This document shows positions 10,251 to 18,945 of a DNA stretch of 56,890 nucleotides, piece after piece. Made by a program: the position numbers and the translations under genes. The notes under the pieces were generated by a model. It was not told where the DNA came from. It did not search any database and saw only the letters and a list, made by a program, of their open reading frames with translations. Every line of letters starts with the position of its first letter. Position 1 is the stretch's first letter. Origin of the DNA: Syntrophomonadaceae bacterium (GTDB lineage Bacteria; Bacillota; Dethiobacteria; DTU022); assembly GCA_003554615.1 (NCBI GenBank), contig PWGX01000008.1:1-56890 (forward strand). Direction: 5' to 3'.

Positions 10251-10994
10251 TCAATTCCTTCTTACAGGTTCTAAACTTTTTATCAGGACAGCCAGGTCCT
10301 TTAACTTTCCCCTGTAGGTACTGACGGGTTCTTTGTCAGTACGGTGCAGGAGTAAGTCTTCGACCAGGAAAGTATCTAACCCCGCTTTTGATGCACTGAG
10401 GTCTTCCAGGGTATCATTGCCTGCCATCAGGCACTTTTCTGGAGGACATTTAATAATCCGGGTGATTTCTGTAAAATAAGATGGGTTTGGCTTGCAGAAA
10501 TGCATATTTTCCATGGTGGTTACCAGGTCAAAATCATCCGGGGAGAATCCGCTCCAGGACAGGCGCTGTAAAATAGCGGCAGCCGGAAAAATAGGATTTG
10601 TAGCCAAAACCAGGATCAAGTTTTTTTCCCGGGCATATTCGACAACTGCCCGGGCATGGGGATGTACTTTGCCCCAGCATTGCAAGCTCGGAAAAACGTT
10701 ACGATAAAAGTCATCAACTATAGGTTGGATCTGTTTCTGGTTTTTGCCAATTCTTTTACAGAATTCCTTGTAAAAAATAGTTTCGTTTTTCTTATCCGGA
10801 TCATTGTCTTCGACCATGATCCTTGTTGCCTCAAAGAGATGCCTGATAAAATCATCACGGCTGAGATGGACGATAAATTGTTTGGACAGGGCTTCGAGAT
10901 AGGCCGGTATGAATTTTTCAATATCCAGGTCAAGCAGTGTGCCGTCTAAATCAATCAGCAGGGCTTCGTATTTCCCGGTCCTTCCTGCAGCCAT
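10251..10994 (-). CDS. HAD-superfamily hydrolase
   Basis: LLIDLDGTLLDLDIEKF ... LVLATNPIFP ... CLMAGNDTLEDLSASKAG. Confidence 0.85.
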   Translation of the reverse strand: MAAGRTGKYEALLIDLDGTLLDLDIEKFIPAYLEALSKQFIVHLSRDDFIRHLFEATRIMVEDNDPDKKNETIFYKEFCKRIGKNQKQIQPIVDDFYRNVFPSLQCWGKVHPHARAVVEYAREKNLILVLATNPIFPAAAILQRLSWSGFSPDDFDLVTTMENMHFCKPNPSYFTEITRIIKCPPEKCLMAGNDTLEDLSASKAGLDTFLVEDLLLHRTDKEPVSTYRGKLKDLAVLIKSLEPVRRN

Positions 10995-11377
10995 TATTCT
11001 TGTTCACCCTGGCTTTCACTTTCAGGAAAGTTCATTAATTCTTCGTCGTATATTTCATTGGTGGCATCGCCGATGATTTTTTGTACATCCTGCAGAAGAA
11101 CTATGGCCTTGTATTCCGCCTGTAAAAAACGTTTTGCTACCATGTTCATATTTACCACTTCCAGCAGTTTTTCCAGCTTTTCCTCCTGCTCTTTGGATAC
11201 TTCAATTCCGGACAGTTTTTGCCTCTGCAGCTCCATCTGTTTACCGCGCAGGTCGAGAATCATTTTTTTTGCTGTTTGATCAGCTTTTAATTCTTGCTGT
11301 GCCTTTTTAAGCTCCTTGAATTCTTCCGATTCTCGTAAAGCCCCTGCCAGTTTGTGAGCAGCGTCGTAAGGATTCAT
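10994..11377 (-). CDS. YlbF/YmcA family protein
   Basis: MNPYDAAHKLAGALRESEEFKELKKAQQELKADQTAKKMILDLRGKQMELQ; length and pattern of the YlbF family. Confidence 0.8.
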   Translation of the reverse strand: MNPYDAAHKLAGALRESEEFKELKKAQQELKADQTAKKMILDLRGKQMELQRQKLSGIEVSKEQEEKLEKLLEVVNMNMVAKRFLQAEYKAIVLLQDVQKIIGDATNEIYDEELMNFPESESQGEQE

Positions 11378-11476
11378 AACTTTTATTTCTCCTTTGGAAG
11401 TTTAGGATTTTTATTTAACAGCCGGGTCAGTAATACACAGTCCGTTAATTGTTTACATATATAAATAAGGGAATTT

Positions 11477-12526
11477 TTATGCGGGAGCGGTAAATTTTTG
11501 GACTATCACAGCCATAACCTGGTCCGCTGCTTGATTCAGATCTGTAGCGTCTATTGTTTCTGTAAACCTGGAAGCCCCCGGCCTGGAGTCACTGTAAAAG
11601 TGATCGTAATAATCCCTGCATAATAATTCTGCAACAGTGTAATAATTTCCTTTTTTGATCATAGCTGTCAGCATCTCTGTTTTTCTTTTTCCCAAACGCC
11701 GTTCCAGAGATTTTAACGAGGATTCAAGCTGCCTTTGTATTTCATCACCCAGAGCAGCTTTGACATATGTATCAACAATGCGCTTTACCCTGACTTCAAA
11801 CGGGGCGGTCAAAAGGATATGCTCTCCCTGTTTCATCGCTTCCACGAAAAAGTGGGGGAGATAGATGTTGCCGATCCTTTGCCCTTCTCCCTCGGTAACC
11901 AGGTAGAGTTCGCTCCGGGCTTGATCGAGCTGTTCCAGCAGGAGGGCATCAAAATCTTTCTGGGACCGGGGTTTGTCAAAACCAACCGCCCCAAAAACGG
12001 ATCCGCGGTGCCTGGCCAGCCCTTCCAGATCTATGACCGGCACACCGCACTGTTCCAGTTTTTTTAAAACCAACGTTTTTCCTACACCCGTCAGGCCGTT
12101 CAGGACGTACAGCTTGCTTTTTAGGTTATAACCCCGGAGGCGTTCATTTACGTAACGTCGGTAAGCTTTATAGCCGTTTTTGAGCCTGTAAACCGGCACC
12201 CCGACCAGCGATAAGACCTGGTCCAGGCTCAAGCTGCGCATACCGCCCCTTTTGCAATAAAGGAGGGGCTTTTTGCTGCCGCTTGCCTTTGTTATGCTTT
12301 TGACCAGGGCCGGCAGCCTGGGGGCCACCATATCCAGGGCCGCTCTCCTGGCTTCATGTTCACCCATCTGGTAAAAAATGATGCTTAACTGGTAATACTC
12401 CCTGTCATCAAAAAGAGGAATGTTGACTGCCCCGGGTATTGAAGCTTCATAGTATTCGCCGGGTGAGCGGACGTCGATAAACAGCACATTATTTTGTTCC
12501 AGGGCTTCCCGGATATCTATTTCCAT
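11477..12526 (-). CDS. mnmH: tRNA 2-selenouridine/geranyl-2-thiouridine synthase (rhodanese + P-loop)
   Basis: Rhodanese domain FIDVRSPGEYYEASIPGAVNIPLF..YCKRGGMRSLS followed by Walker A GLTGVGKT; two-domain MnmH architecture. Confidence 0.88.
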   Translation of the reverse strand: MEIDIREALEQNNVLFIDVRSPGEYYEASIPGAVNIPLFDDREYYQLSIIFYQMGEHEARRAALDMVAPRLPALVKSITKASGSKKPLLYCKRGGMRSLSLDQVLSLVGVPVYRLKNGYKAYRRYVNERLRGYNLKSKLYVLNGLTGVGKTLVLKKLEQCGVPVIDLEGLARHRGSVFGAVGFDKPRSQKDFDALLLEQLDQARSELYLVTEGEGQRIGNIYLPHFFVEAMKQGEHILLTAPFEVRVKRIVDTYVKAALGDEIQRQLESSLKSLERRLGKRKTEMLTAMIKKGNYYTVAELLCRDYYDHFYSDSRPGASRFTETIDATDLNQAADQVMAVIVQKFTAPA

Positions 12527-12920
12527 AATCTCTTCCCCCGAATACCAGCAGTTTTTTGTCTTATTTTATGCAGTAGATTTTGTTTCCTGATCCCGTTGCA
12601 ATTAAGTTCGGCCTGATCATTGATTAAGTATGGCTTAAATACATAATAGCATAGAACCGGGGTTAACAAAATGATTGCAGCTTCTGCCTGCAGTCAACTT
12701 ACAGGTAATTATCCGGGGCAAATAAAAAGAATTATTCTAAGGTATTAAGCGGATTGAGTAGGGATTATCTATCTACCAGCCATTATTACAAAAATTTTTT
12801 GCCGGAAAAAGGTAATAAAGGATCATTTAGCGAACTAATCACTATCATAGCTCGATCAAGGGGCTGTTTGCTTCTCAAGGCAATAGGGCTGTGTTATAAT
12901 AGCGGTCAGGAGGAATCAGT

Positions 12921-13283
12921 ATGTCGGCAGAATGCGTTTTTTGCAAGATCATTAACCGGGAGCTGGATGCAGATATTGTTTATGATGACGAAAAAACGGT
13001 TGCTTTTAAGGATATCAACCCCGCTGCTCCCGTCCATATCCTGGTAGTCCCGCGCAAGCATATTCCCACCCTTCTGGATATGGAAAAAGATGACGAGGGC
13101 CTGATTGGCCATTTACACTCAGTTGCAAATGAAATTGCCAAAGCTTTTAAGATCGATAAGAAAGGATACCGGATTGTGCTCAACTGCGGTGCTGATGCTG
13201 GACAAATTGTTTTTCATCTCCACCTCCACCTCCTGGGAGGAAGACCTTTGCTGCAGACCATAGCCAAGGGCAGGGGTGTTTAA
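12921..13283 (+). CDS. HIT family (histidine triad) nucleotide-binding protein
   Basis: CVFCKIINRELDADIVYDDE...GQIVFHLHLHLLGGR. A TATAAT box sits at 12895-12900. Confidence 0.95.
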   Translation: MSAECVFCKIINRELDADIVYDDEKTVAFKDINPAAPVHILVVPRKHIPTLLDMEKDDEGLIGHLHSVANEIAKAFKIDKKGYRIVLNCGADAGQIVFHLHLHLLGGRPLLQTIAKGRGV

Positions 13284-13337
13284 ACTCAATGAATTACAGT
13301 CCCTGGGTATTGGTTTTAAGGAGAGGGGGGAAGAGTT

Positions 13338-13511
13338 ATGGCAGAAATAAAAATTGGCAAAAACGAGACCTTAGATAAAGCTTTGAAGAGGTTTAAGAAA
13401 CAATGTGCCCGCGCCGGGGTTATCTCTGAAGCCCGCCGGAGGGAGCATTATGAAAAGCCTAGTGTGCGCCGGAAAAAGAAAGCCGATGCTGCACGGAAAA
13501 GGCGCCGTTAA
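13338..13511 (+). CDS. rpsU: 30S ribosomal protein S21
   Basis: Manual translation: [57 protein letters not shown]; missing from the supplied ORF list because it is short. Confidence 0.97.
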   Translation: MAEIKIGKNETLDKALKRFKKQCARAGVISEARRREHYEKPSVRRKKKADAARKRRR

Positions 13512-13530
13512 TAAACAGGGAGGCAGTTGT

Positions 13531-13983
13531 ATGGCGGAAAAATCTCTATCAGAAAAGCTTGTAGAAGATCAAAAAGAAGCCCAAAAAGCCAAGGATAGGT
13601 TCCGTTTATCGGTAATCCGAATGCTCCGGTCAGAATTGCAAAACAGCACTATTGCCAAGAATGCTCCGCTTGATGCCGAAGAAGAACTGACAGCTCTGAC
13701 GAGGGAAGTAAAAAAACGCCAGGAATCCTTGGGCGATTATCAAAAAGCCAACCGCCAGGAGCTGCTTGATGACCTGGAACGTGAAATAGAAATTCTTAAA
13801 GAATATATGCCCGAACAGCTTTCTGAAGAAGAACTGGAAAGTATGGTTCGGGACGCAATCTCTGAAACCGGGGCTGAAACAAAGCGGGACATGGGCAAGG
13901 TAATGGGTCTGCTGATGCCTCGTGTTAAAGGCAAAGCCGAAGGCAATGTCGTTCGCCGGATGGTTGAAGAAAAACTGCAATAA
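13531..13983 (+). CDS. GatB/YqeY domain protein
   Basis: MAEKSLSEKLVEDQKEAQKAKDRFRLSVIRMLRSELQN; start is internal to the track ORF 13405-13983, whose N-terminus overlaps rpsU out of frame. Confidence 0.93.
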   Translation: MAEKSLSEKLVEDQKEAQKAKDRFRLSVIRMLRSELQNSTIAKNAPLDAEEELTALTREVKKRQESLGDYQKANRQELLDDLEREIEILKEYMPEQLSEEELESMVRDAISETGAETKRDMGKVMGLLMPRVKGKAEGNVVRRMVEEKLQ

Positions 13984-13990
13984 CTGAAAT

Positions 13991-14019
13991 AAAGGCCCGG
14001 CTTTTTAAGCCGGGCCTTT
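13991..14019 (+). terminator. 13-bp perfect hairpin between yqeY and nfeD
   Basis: aaaggcccggctt-ttt-aagccgggccttt. Confidence 0.7.
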
Positions 14020-14037
14020 ATGTCTGGAGGACGGGTT

Positions 14038-15375
14038 GTGTCGGTAATAAAAAGAACTTTTTTATGGCTGGCTTGTCTGTTCTGCGGACTGCTTATTTTT
14101 ATGCCTTTTGGCAGCGGAGCAGCCGATAATAACACGGTAGTGGTTATTGAAATTAAGGGGACGATCAATCCGGGTACCACGAGCTATGTTGCTTATGCCT
14201 TCGAAGAGGCACTGAACATGGAAGCAGAAGCAGTGATCCTGGAACTTGATACTCCCGGCGGCTTTATCCACTCTGCCGAAGCAATCAGGCGAATCATGGA
14301 CGATCATGATCTACCGGTTTATGCTTTTGTCCGCCCCAATGCCATATCGGCGGGAGCATACCTGGCCCTGGCCGCCGATGAGATTTATATGGTCCCGGGC
14401 AGCACAATTGGCGCCGCCGAACCCAGCTACCTGGGAGTAGGTGAAGTTGATGAAAAGATGCTATCTGTCTGGGAAAAAGAGATGGCCGGGGTGGCCGAGC
14501 GCAGGGGCAGGGATCCGCTAATCGCTTCGGCCATGGTCCGCAGGGATATCGCCGTTGAAGGCCTGGTTGAGGAGGGTGTTTTGCTGACCCTGACTGCCGG
14601 AGAAGCCCTGGAAGTAGGGTACAGCGAAGGTACTGTAAATGACCATGCTTCATTGTTAACAGCAGTTGGCCTTGAAGAGGCCGAATGGCGCCCGGTTGAG
14701 CAGCGGGCTGTCGACGGTCTGGTAAGCTGGACGACCAATCCCGTGGTGGGTACTATTTTGCTGATGATCGGGTTGGGCGGATTGGCCCTGGAGGTTATAA
14801 CGGCCGGTTTTGGCGCCGCCGGGGCCATCAGCCTTGGTGCCTTTGCCCTTTATTTTGGGGGCAATATTGCTGCCGGGATGGCCGAGTACTGGGTTTTGAT
14901 CCTGTTCGCTTTCGGGATTGGATTGATGTTAATAGAGGCGGTGATGCCCGGATTTGGGGTTTTTGGCGTCGCCGGTTTAATTGCTACCATTTTTTCCATA
15001 GTGCTGGCGGCGGTCTCGGTTCAGACCGGGATGGTAATGCTGTTAATCTCAATAGTACTGGCTGCAGTTTTTTCCATCATTGCTTTCCGCTTTTTTGCTC
15101 GCCGGGGAGCCCTGCGCCATATTATTTTGTTTGAAGAAGAGACGTCCGACCTGGGTTATGTGGCCCCTCCCGACCAAAAAGATTTATCCGGAAGGACGGG
15201 GGTGGCCGTTACTTCGCTGCGTCCTTCCGGCGCGGCGGAAATTGATGGCAAACGAATTGATGTGGTCAGCGACGGCTCCTACATTGCCAAAGGGGAACCG
15301 GTTCGGGTTGACCGGGTTGAGGGTGTGCGGGTTATCGTTCGCAGCATCAAAGAGGATAAAGATGAGGGTGAGTAA
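14038..15375 (+). CDS. NfeD family, long form (ClpP-like serine protease + TM + NfeD OB domain)
   Basis: VVIEIKGTINPGTTSYVAYAFEEAL...ILELDTPGGFIHSAEAIRRIM...SAGAYLALAADEIYMVPGSTIGAAEP; multi-TM; followed by floA. GTG start with RBS ctggagg. Confidence 0.92.
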   Translation: MSVIKRTFLWLACLFCGLLIFMPFGSGAADNNTVVVIEIKGTINPGTTSYVAYAFEEALNMEAEAVILELDTPGGFIHSAEAIRRIMDDHDLPVYAFVRPNAISAGAYLALAADEIYMVPGSTIGAAEPSYLGVGEVDEKMLSVWEKEMAGVAERRGRDPLIASAMVRRDIAVEGLVEEGVLLTLTAGEALEVGYSEGTVNDHASLLTAVGLEEAEWRPVEQRAVDGLVSWTTNPVVGTILLMIGLGGLALEVITAGFGAAGAISLGAFALYFGGNIAAGMAEYWVLILFAFGIGLMLIEAVMPGFGVFGVAGLIATIFSIVLAAVSVQTGMVMLLISIVLAAVFSIIAFRFFARRGALRHIILFEEETSDLGYVAPPDQKDLSGRTGVAVTSLRPSGAAEIDGKRIDVVSDGSYIAKGEPVRVDRVEGVRVIVRSIKEDKDEGE

Positions 15376-15426
15376 AATTGAGGTTTGAATGGCGATTCAG
15401 AAAACCAGAAGCAGGAGGTTTGTTCG

Positions 15427-16422
15427 ATGATTGAAGGTTTAATTCCCCTGCTTGCGCTTATAATCGTTGTTGTAATATTTGTTGCAATTATTTTTAGTTT
15501 TATTCCCCTGGGCCTGTGGATTTCCGCCCTTGCCGCCCGGGTGCCTGTGGGAATTTTTTCACTGATTGGGATGCGGCTGCGCCGGGTAATCCCGGTCAAA
15601 ATTGTAGCCCCGTTGATTAAAGCCACCAAGGCCGGGCTTGACCTGAGCGTTAATAAACTTGAAGGGCACTTCCTGGCCGGGGGCAATGTCGACCGGGTTG
15701 TCAATGCCCTTATTGCCGCCCAGCGCGCCGAAATACCCCTGCAGTTTGAAAGGGCTGCCGCTATTGACCTGGCCGGGCGCGATGTCCTGGAAGCGGTTCA
15801 AATGAGTGTCAACCCCAAGGTCATTGAAACCCCTGTGGTAGCTGCTGTGGCCAAAGACGGGATTGAAGTCAAGGCCCGGGCCAAGGTTACAGTAAGGGCC
15901 AACATTGATCGCCTGGTCGGCGGGGCCGGTGAAGAAACCATCATTGCCAGGGTTGGCGAAGGTATTGTTACCACCATCGGTTCTTCGGACAACCACAAGG
16001 TGGTTTTGGAAAACCCGGATAAAATATCCAATACGGTATTGGAAAAAGGACTGGATTCGGGAACTGCTTATGAAATATTATCGATTGACGTAGCCGATGT
16101 CGATGTGGGCAAAAATATCGGGGCCCAACTCCAAACAGACCAGGCTGAAGCCGACAAGCGTATTGCCCAGGCCAAGGCTGAAGAGCGTCGGGCCATGGCT
16201 GTGGCCAAAGAACAGGAAATGATTGCCTCCGTCCAGGAAATGAGGGCCAAAGTTACCGAAGCAGAAGCAGAAGTGCCAAAGGCCCTTTCCCAGGCTTTGC
16301 GGGAAGGAAACATGGGAGTAATGGATTATTACCAGCTGAAAAATGTAATGGCTGATACCGATATGAGAGAAAGCATCGGTAAAATGGGCCAGGAAGATCA
16401 GGAAGAAGACAATAATAATTAA
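15427..16422 (+). CDS. floA: flotillin-like protein FloA
   Basis: [54 protein letters not shown]...; Ala/Glu-rich coiled coil. Confidence 0.95.
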   Translation: MIEGLIPLLALIIVVVIFVAIIFSFIPLGLWISALAARVPVGIFSLIGMRLRRVIPVKIVAPLIKATKAGLDLSVNKLEGHFLAGGNVDRVVNALIAAQRAEIPLQFERAAAIDLAGRDVLEAVQMSVNPKVIETPVVAAVAKDGIEVKARAKVTVRANIDRLVGGAGEETIIARVGEGIVTTIGSSDNHKVVLENPDKISNTVLEKGLDSGTAYEILSIDVADVDVGKNIGAQLQTDQAEADKRIAQAKAEERRAMAVAKEQEMIASVQEMRAKVTEAEAEVPKALSQALREGNMGVMDYYQLKNVMADTDMRESIGKMGQEDQEEDNNN

Positions 16423-16439
16423 AAGCAGGAGGCTTTCCA

Positions 16440-16928
16440 ATGGAAGGGATTATTACTTTTATTGTAATAATTATTATATTTAACCTGCTGAACCGGCTGG
16501 CAGGCGCTGCTAAAAGAAAGCAGCAACCTGTTTCCCGGAGGAGGACATATGATCAGTCCCGCCCGCTGCCCGAAAGGCCTGTTGAAAGAAAGGAAGAGGA
16601 GCCCCGCTATTTTCGATCCGCCAGGCCGGAAGATTTATTTGCCGGGTTAGAAGAAGATGACGAAAATGAAGAAGATGAAGAAGATGATGAAAGCGGCTAC
16701 GAAGTGGATCGGCAAGAGGAATGGCAGGCTGAAACCGGGACTGAAGAAGCTCTTATCAAGAAGAGAAGGGCAGAAAAAAGCGCTCCAACGGCCCTTTCTT
16801 CCAATAAGCTGGGGCAGTTGTTAAGCGATAAGGATTCTTTGGTGGCAGCCTTTATTTTCCACGAAGCCATATCGGGGCCACCGGCCCTGCGCAGAAAAGG
16901 GAAGACCGTTTTCAGCCGGCTGAGATAA
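16440..16928 (+). CDS. hypothetical membrane-anchored acidic protein
   Basis: N-terminal TM MEGIITFIVIIIIFNLLNRLAGAAKRK, Arg/Pro linker, EEDDENEEDEEDDES acidic run, C-terminal LVAAFIFHEAISGPPALRRK. Confidence 0.75.
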   Translation: MEGIITFIVIIIIFNLLNRLAGAAKRKQQPVSRRRTYDQSRPLPERPVERKEEEPRYFRSARPEDLFAGLEEDDENEEDEEDDESGYEVDRQEEWQAETGTEEALIKKRRAEKSAPTALSSNKLGQLLSDKDSLVAAFIFHEAISGPPALRRKGKTVFSRLR

Positions 16929-16939
16929 GCGGGGAGGGT

Positions 16940-17851
16940 ATGATAATGTCCGGTAAAAAGTGCTGGGAAGGTATAAAAACTGGTGCTCCGGGGAACAGCG
17001 ATATCTTAATTATGGGAGTGCCTTTTGACGGGGCTGTTAGCGGTGCCCGGGGGGCAGCTGAGGCCCCTGGCAGGTTGAGAGAACTCTCCAAAAGTGCTAC
17101 GCCTTTGTCTGAAGAAGGAGTGGACCTGCGCAATTTGGTTATTTATGACCGGGACAATGTTCAGTTTAACCATGATTGGGCCGGCTATTTTATGGAGGTT
17201 GAAAAGCAAGCTTCAAACCTGCTTCAAACCGGCGGGTTACCCCTGTTCCTGGGCGGCGATCATTCAGTTACCATTCCCCTGGCCGGGGCTTTTGCCAGGT
17301 ATTATTACCCAAAGCCGGTAGGAATGGTCCATCTCGATGCCCACAGTGACCTGATGGATATCTACCAGGGTGAAAAATGGTCTCATGCGTGCCCTCAAAG
17401 GCGCTTTCTTGAACAGGATAATGTGAGCCCTGAAAATATGTTTTTAGTGGGGATCAGGGAATTTGAGCTTGAAGAGATAGAATTTATAAAGGATAATCCG
17501 GGCCTGGGCCTGGTAACTGCCCGCCGCTATTACCGGGAAGGACATAAGGCGATACTGGAGGAAATGGTCTCAAAATTAAAAAGCCTGGAAGCAATTTATC
17601 TTTCCATTGACATAGATATCCTTGATCCCGCTTATGCCCCGGGAACGGGTACTCCCCAGGCCGGGGGTGTTTCAACCAGGGAATTAATCGAGCTGGTGCG
17701 GGGTACGATGACCGGGCTGCCGGTCAAAACAATCGATCTTGTTGAAGTGGCTCCGCCGATTGACCCCTCCGATATTACTTCCAGGGCCGCCTTAAAAGTG
17801 ATCTACGAAATTTTTGCCGCTGTCGTTTCCTCAAAGGAACAAAATAATTAA
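16940..17851 (+). CDS. speB: agmatinase/ureohydrolase family protein
   Basis: LGGDHSVTIPLA, HLDAHSDLMD, LSIDIDILDPAYAPGTGTPQAGGVSTRE: metal-binding ureohydrolase signatures. Confidence 0.9.
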   Translation: MIMSGKKCWEGIKTGAPGNSDILIMGVPFDGAVSGARGAAEAPGRLRELSKSATPLSEEGVDLRNLVIYDRDNVQFNHDWAGYFMEVEKQASNLLQTGGLPLFLGGDHSVTIPLAGAFARYYYPKPVGMVHLDAHSDLMDIYQGEKWSHACPQRRFLEQDNVSPENMFLVGIREFELEEIEFIKDNPGLGLVTARRYYREGHKAILEEMVSKLKSLEAIYLSIDIDILDPAYAPGTGTPQAGGVSTRELIELVRGTMTGLPVKTIDLVEVAPPIDPSDITSRAALKVIYEIFAAVVSSKEQNN

Positions 17852-17940
17852 ACCCGCACCCGGCAATTTTCCAACTATCTAAGTTTAACAACAAGTGTTA
17901 AAATAGAATCTGCAAAGAATAGAAAGGAGAATGCTGCTTA

Positions 17941-18945
17941 TTGGCAGATAGTATTACGAGCAGGACCATAACGCTTGCCAGCGGAGATGAAGCGGTTCAG
18001 CTGCTGGGAAAACAGGATCGTCATTTCAGCCTGATCGAAGATAAGTTTGATGTTCGCCTGATCCCAAAAGGCCATGAATTAGTGATCGAAGGCAATTCTG
18101 AAGATGTGGAAGCGCTTTATGCCATGCTCCAGGAACTGCTTGCCCATATTCGTAAAGGCCATATGCTGAGCGGGCGGGAATTTGAATATGCCCTTAAACT
18201 TACCGCGCAGGGGGATGTTGGCTCGATCCGCTCCTTGTTCAGCGATTTAATCCTGGTGACGCCACGCGGCAAGCAGATCAGGCCGAAAACAATTGGCCAA
18301 AAAAAATACCTGGAAGCAATCCGTTCGCATGATATCGTTTTGTCAATTGGACCGGCCGGGACAGGCAAAACTTATCTGGCCCTGGCCATGGCGGTTGATG
18401 CCCTTAAGAGCAAGCAGGTGCAGCGCTTAATCCTGACCCGTCCCGCAGTGGAGGCGGGTGAGCATCTCGGCTTTTTGCCGGGCGACTTTCAGGAAAAAGT
18501 GGATCCGTACCTGCGGCCTATTTATGATGGGTTGTATGATCTTTTAGGAGTGGATGTTTTCCAAAAATACAGGGAAAAAGGAATTATTGAAATTGCCCCC
18601 CTGGCATACATGCGTGGACGGACCCTGGATGATTCATTTGTCATTCTTGATGAAGGCCAGAATGCCACTTCCGAACAAATGAAAATGCTTTTAACCAGGC
18701 TTGGTTTTGGCTCCAAGGCGGTGGTCACCGGGGACGTAACCCAGGTTGATCTGCCCGGCGGCAGATATTCGGGTTTAGAAGAAGCTTCCCGTATTTTGTC
18801 AGGCATCGAAGGGATTGCCCTTATATATCTCAGTGAAAAAGATGTAGTCCGACACCCCCTGGTTCAAAGCATCATCAAAGCCTACGAAGCATACAAGGGC
18901 TCAAAGGAAAGGGGTAGCAATGAAAAAGAAAACAAGGCTCAGTGA
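17941..18945 (+). CDS. PhoH family P-loop ATPase (TTG start)
   Basis: SIGPAGTGKTYLALAMAVDALK...LTRPAVEAGEHLGFLPGDFQEKVDPYLRP...VILDEGQNATSEQMKMLLTRLG. Confidence 0.95.
   Translation: MADSITSRTITLASGDEAVQLLGKQDRHFSLIEDKFDVRLIPKGHELVIEGNSEDVEALYAMLQELLAHIRKGHMLSGREFEYALKLTAQGDVGSIRSLFSDLILVTPRGKQIRPKTIGQKKYLEAIRSHDIVLSIGPAGTGKTYLALAMAVDALKSKQVQRLILTRPAVEAGEHLGFLPGDFQEKVDPYLRPIYDGLYDLLGVDVFQKYREKGIIEIAPLAYMRGRTLDDSFVILDEGQNATSEQMKMLLTRLGFGSKAVVTGDVTQVDLPGGRYSGLEEASRILSGIEGIALIYLSEKDVVRHPLVQSIIKAYEAYKGSKERGSNEKENKAQ

Noticed and set aside
13405-13530. N-terminal extension of the yqeY ORF
   Set aside because: The region encodes rpsU in another frame. The RBS and family start support ATG 13531.
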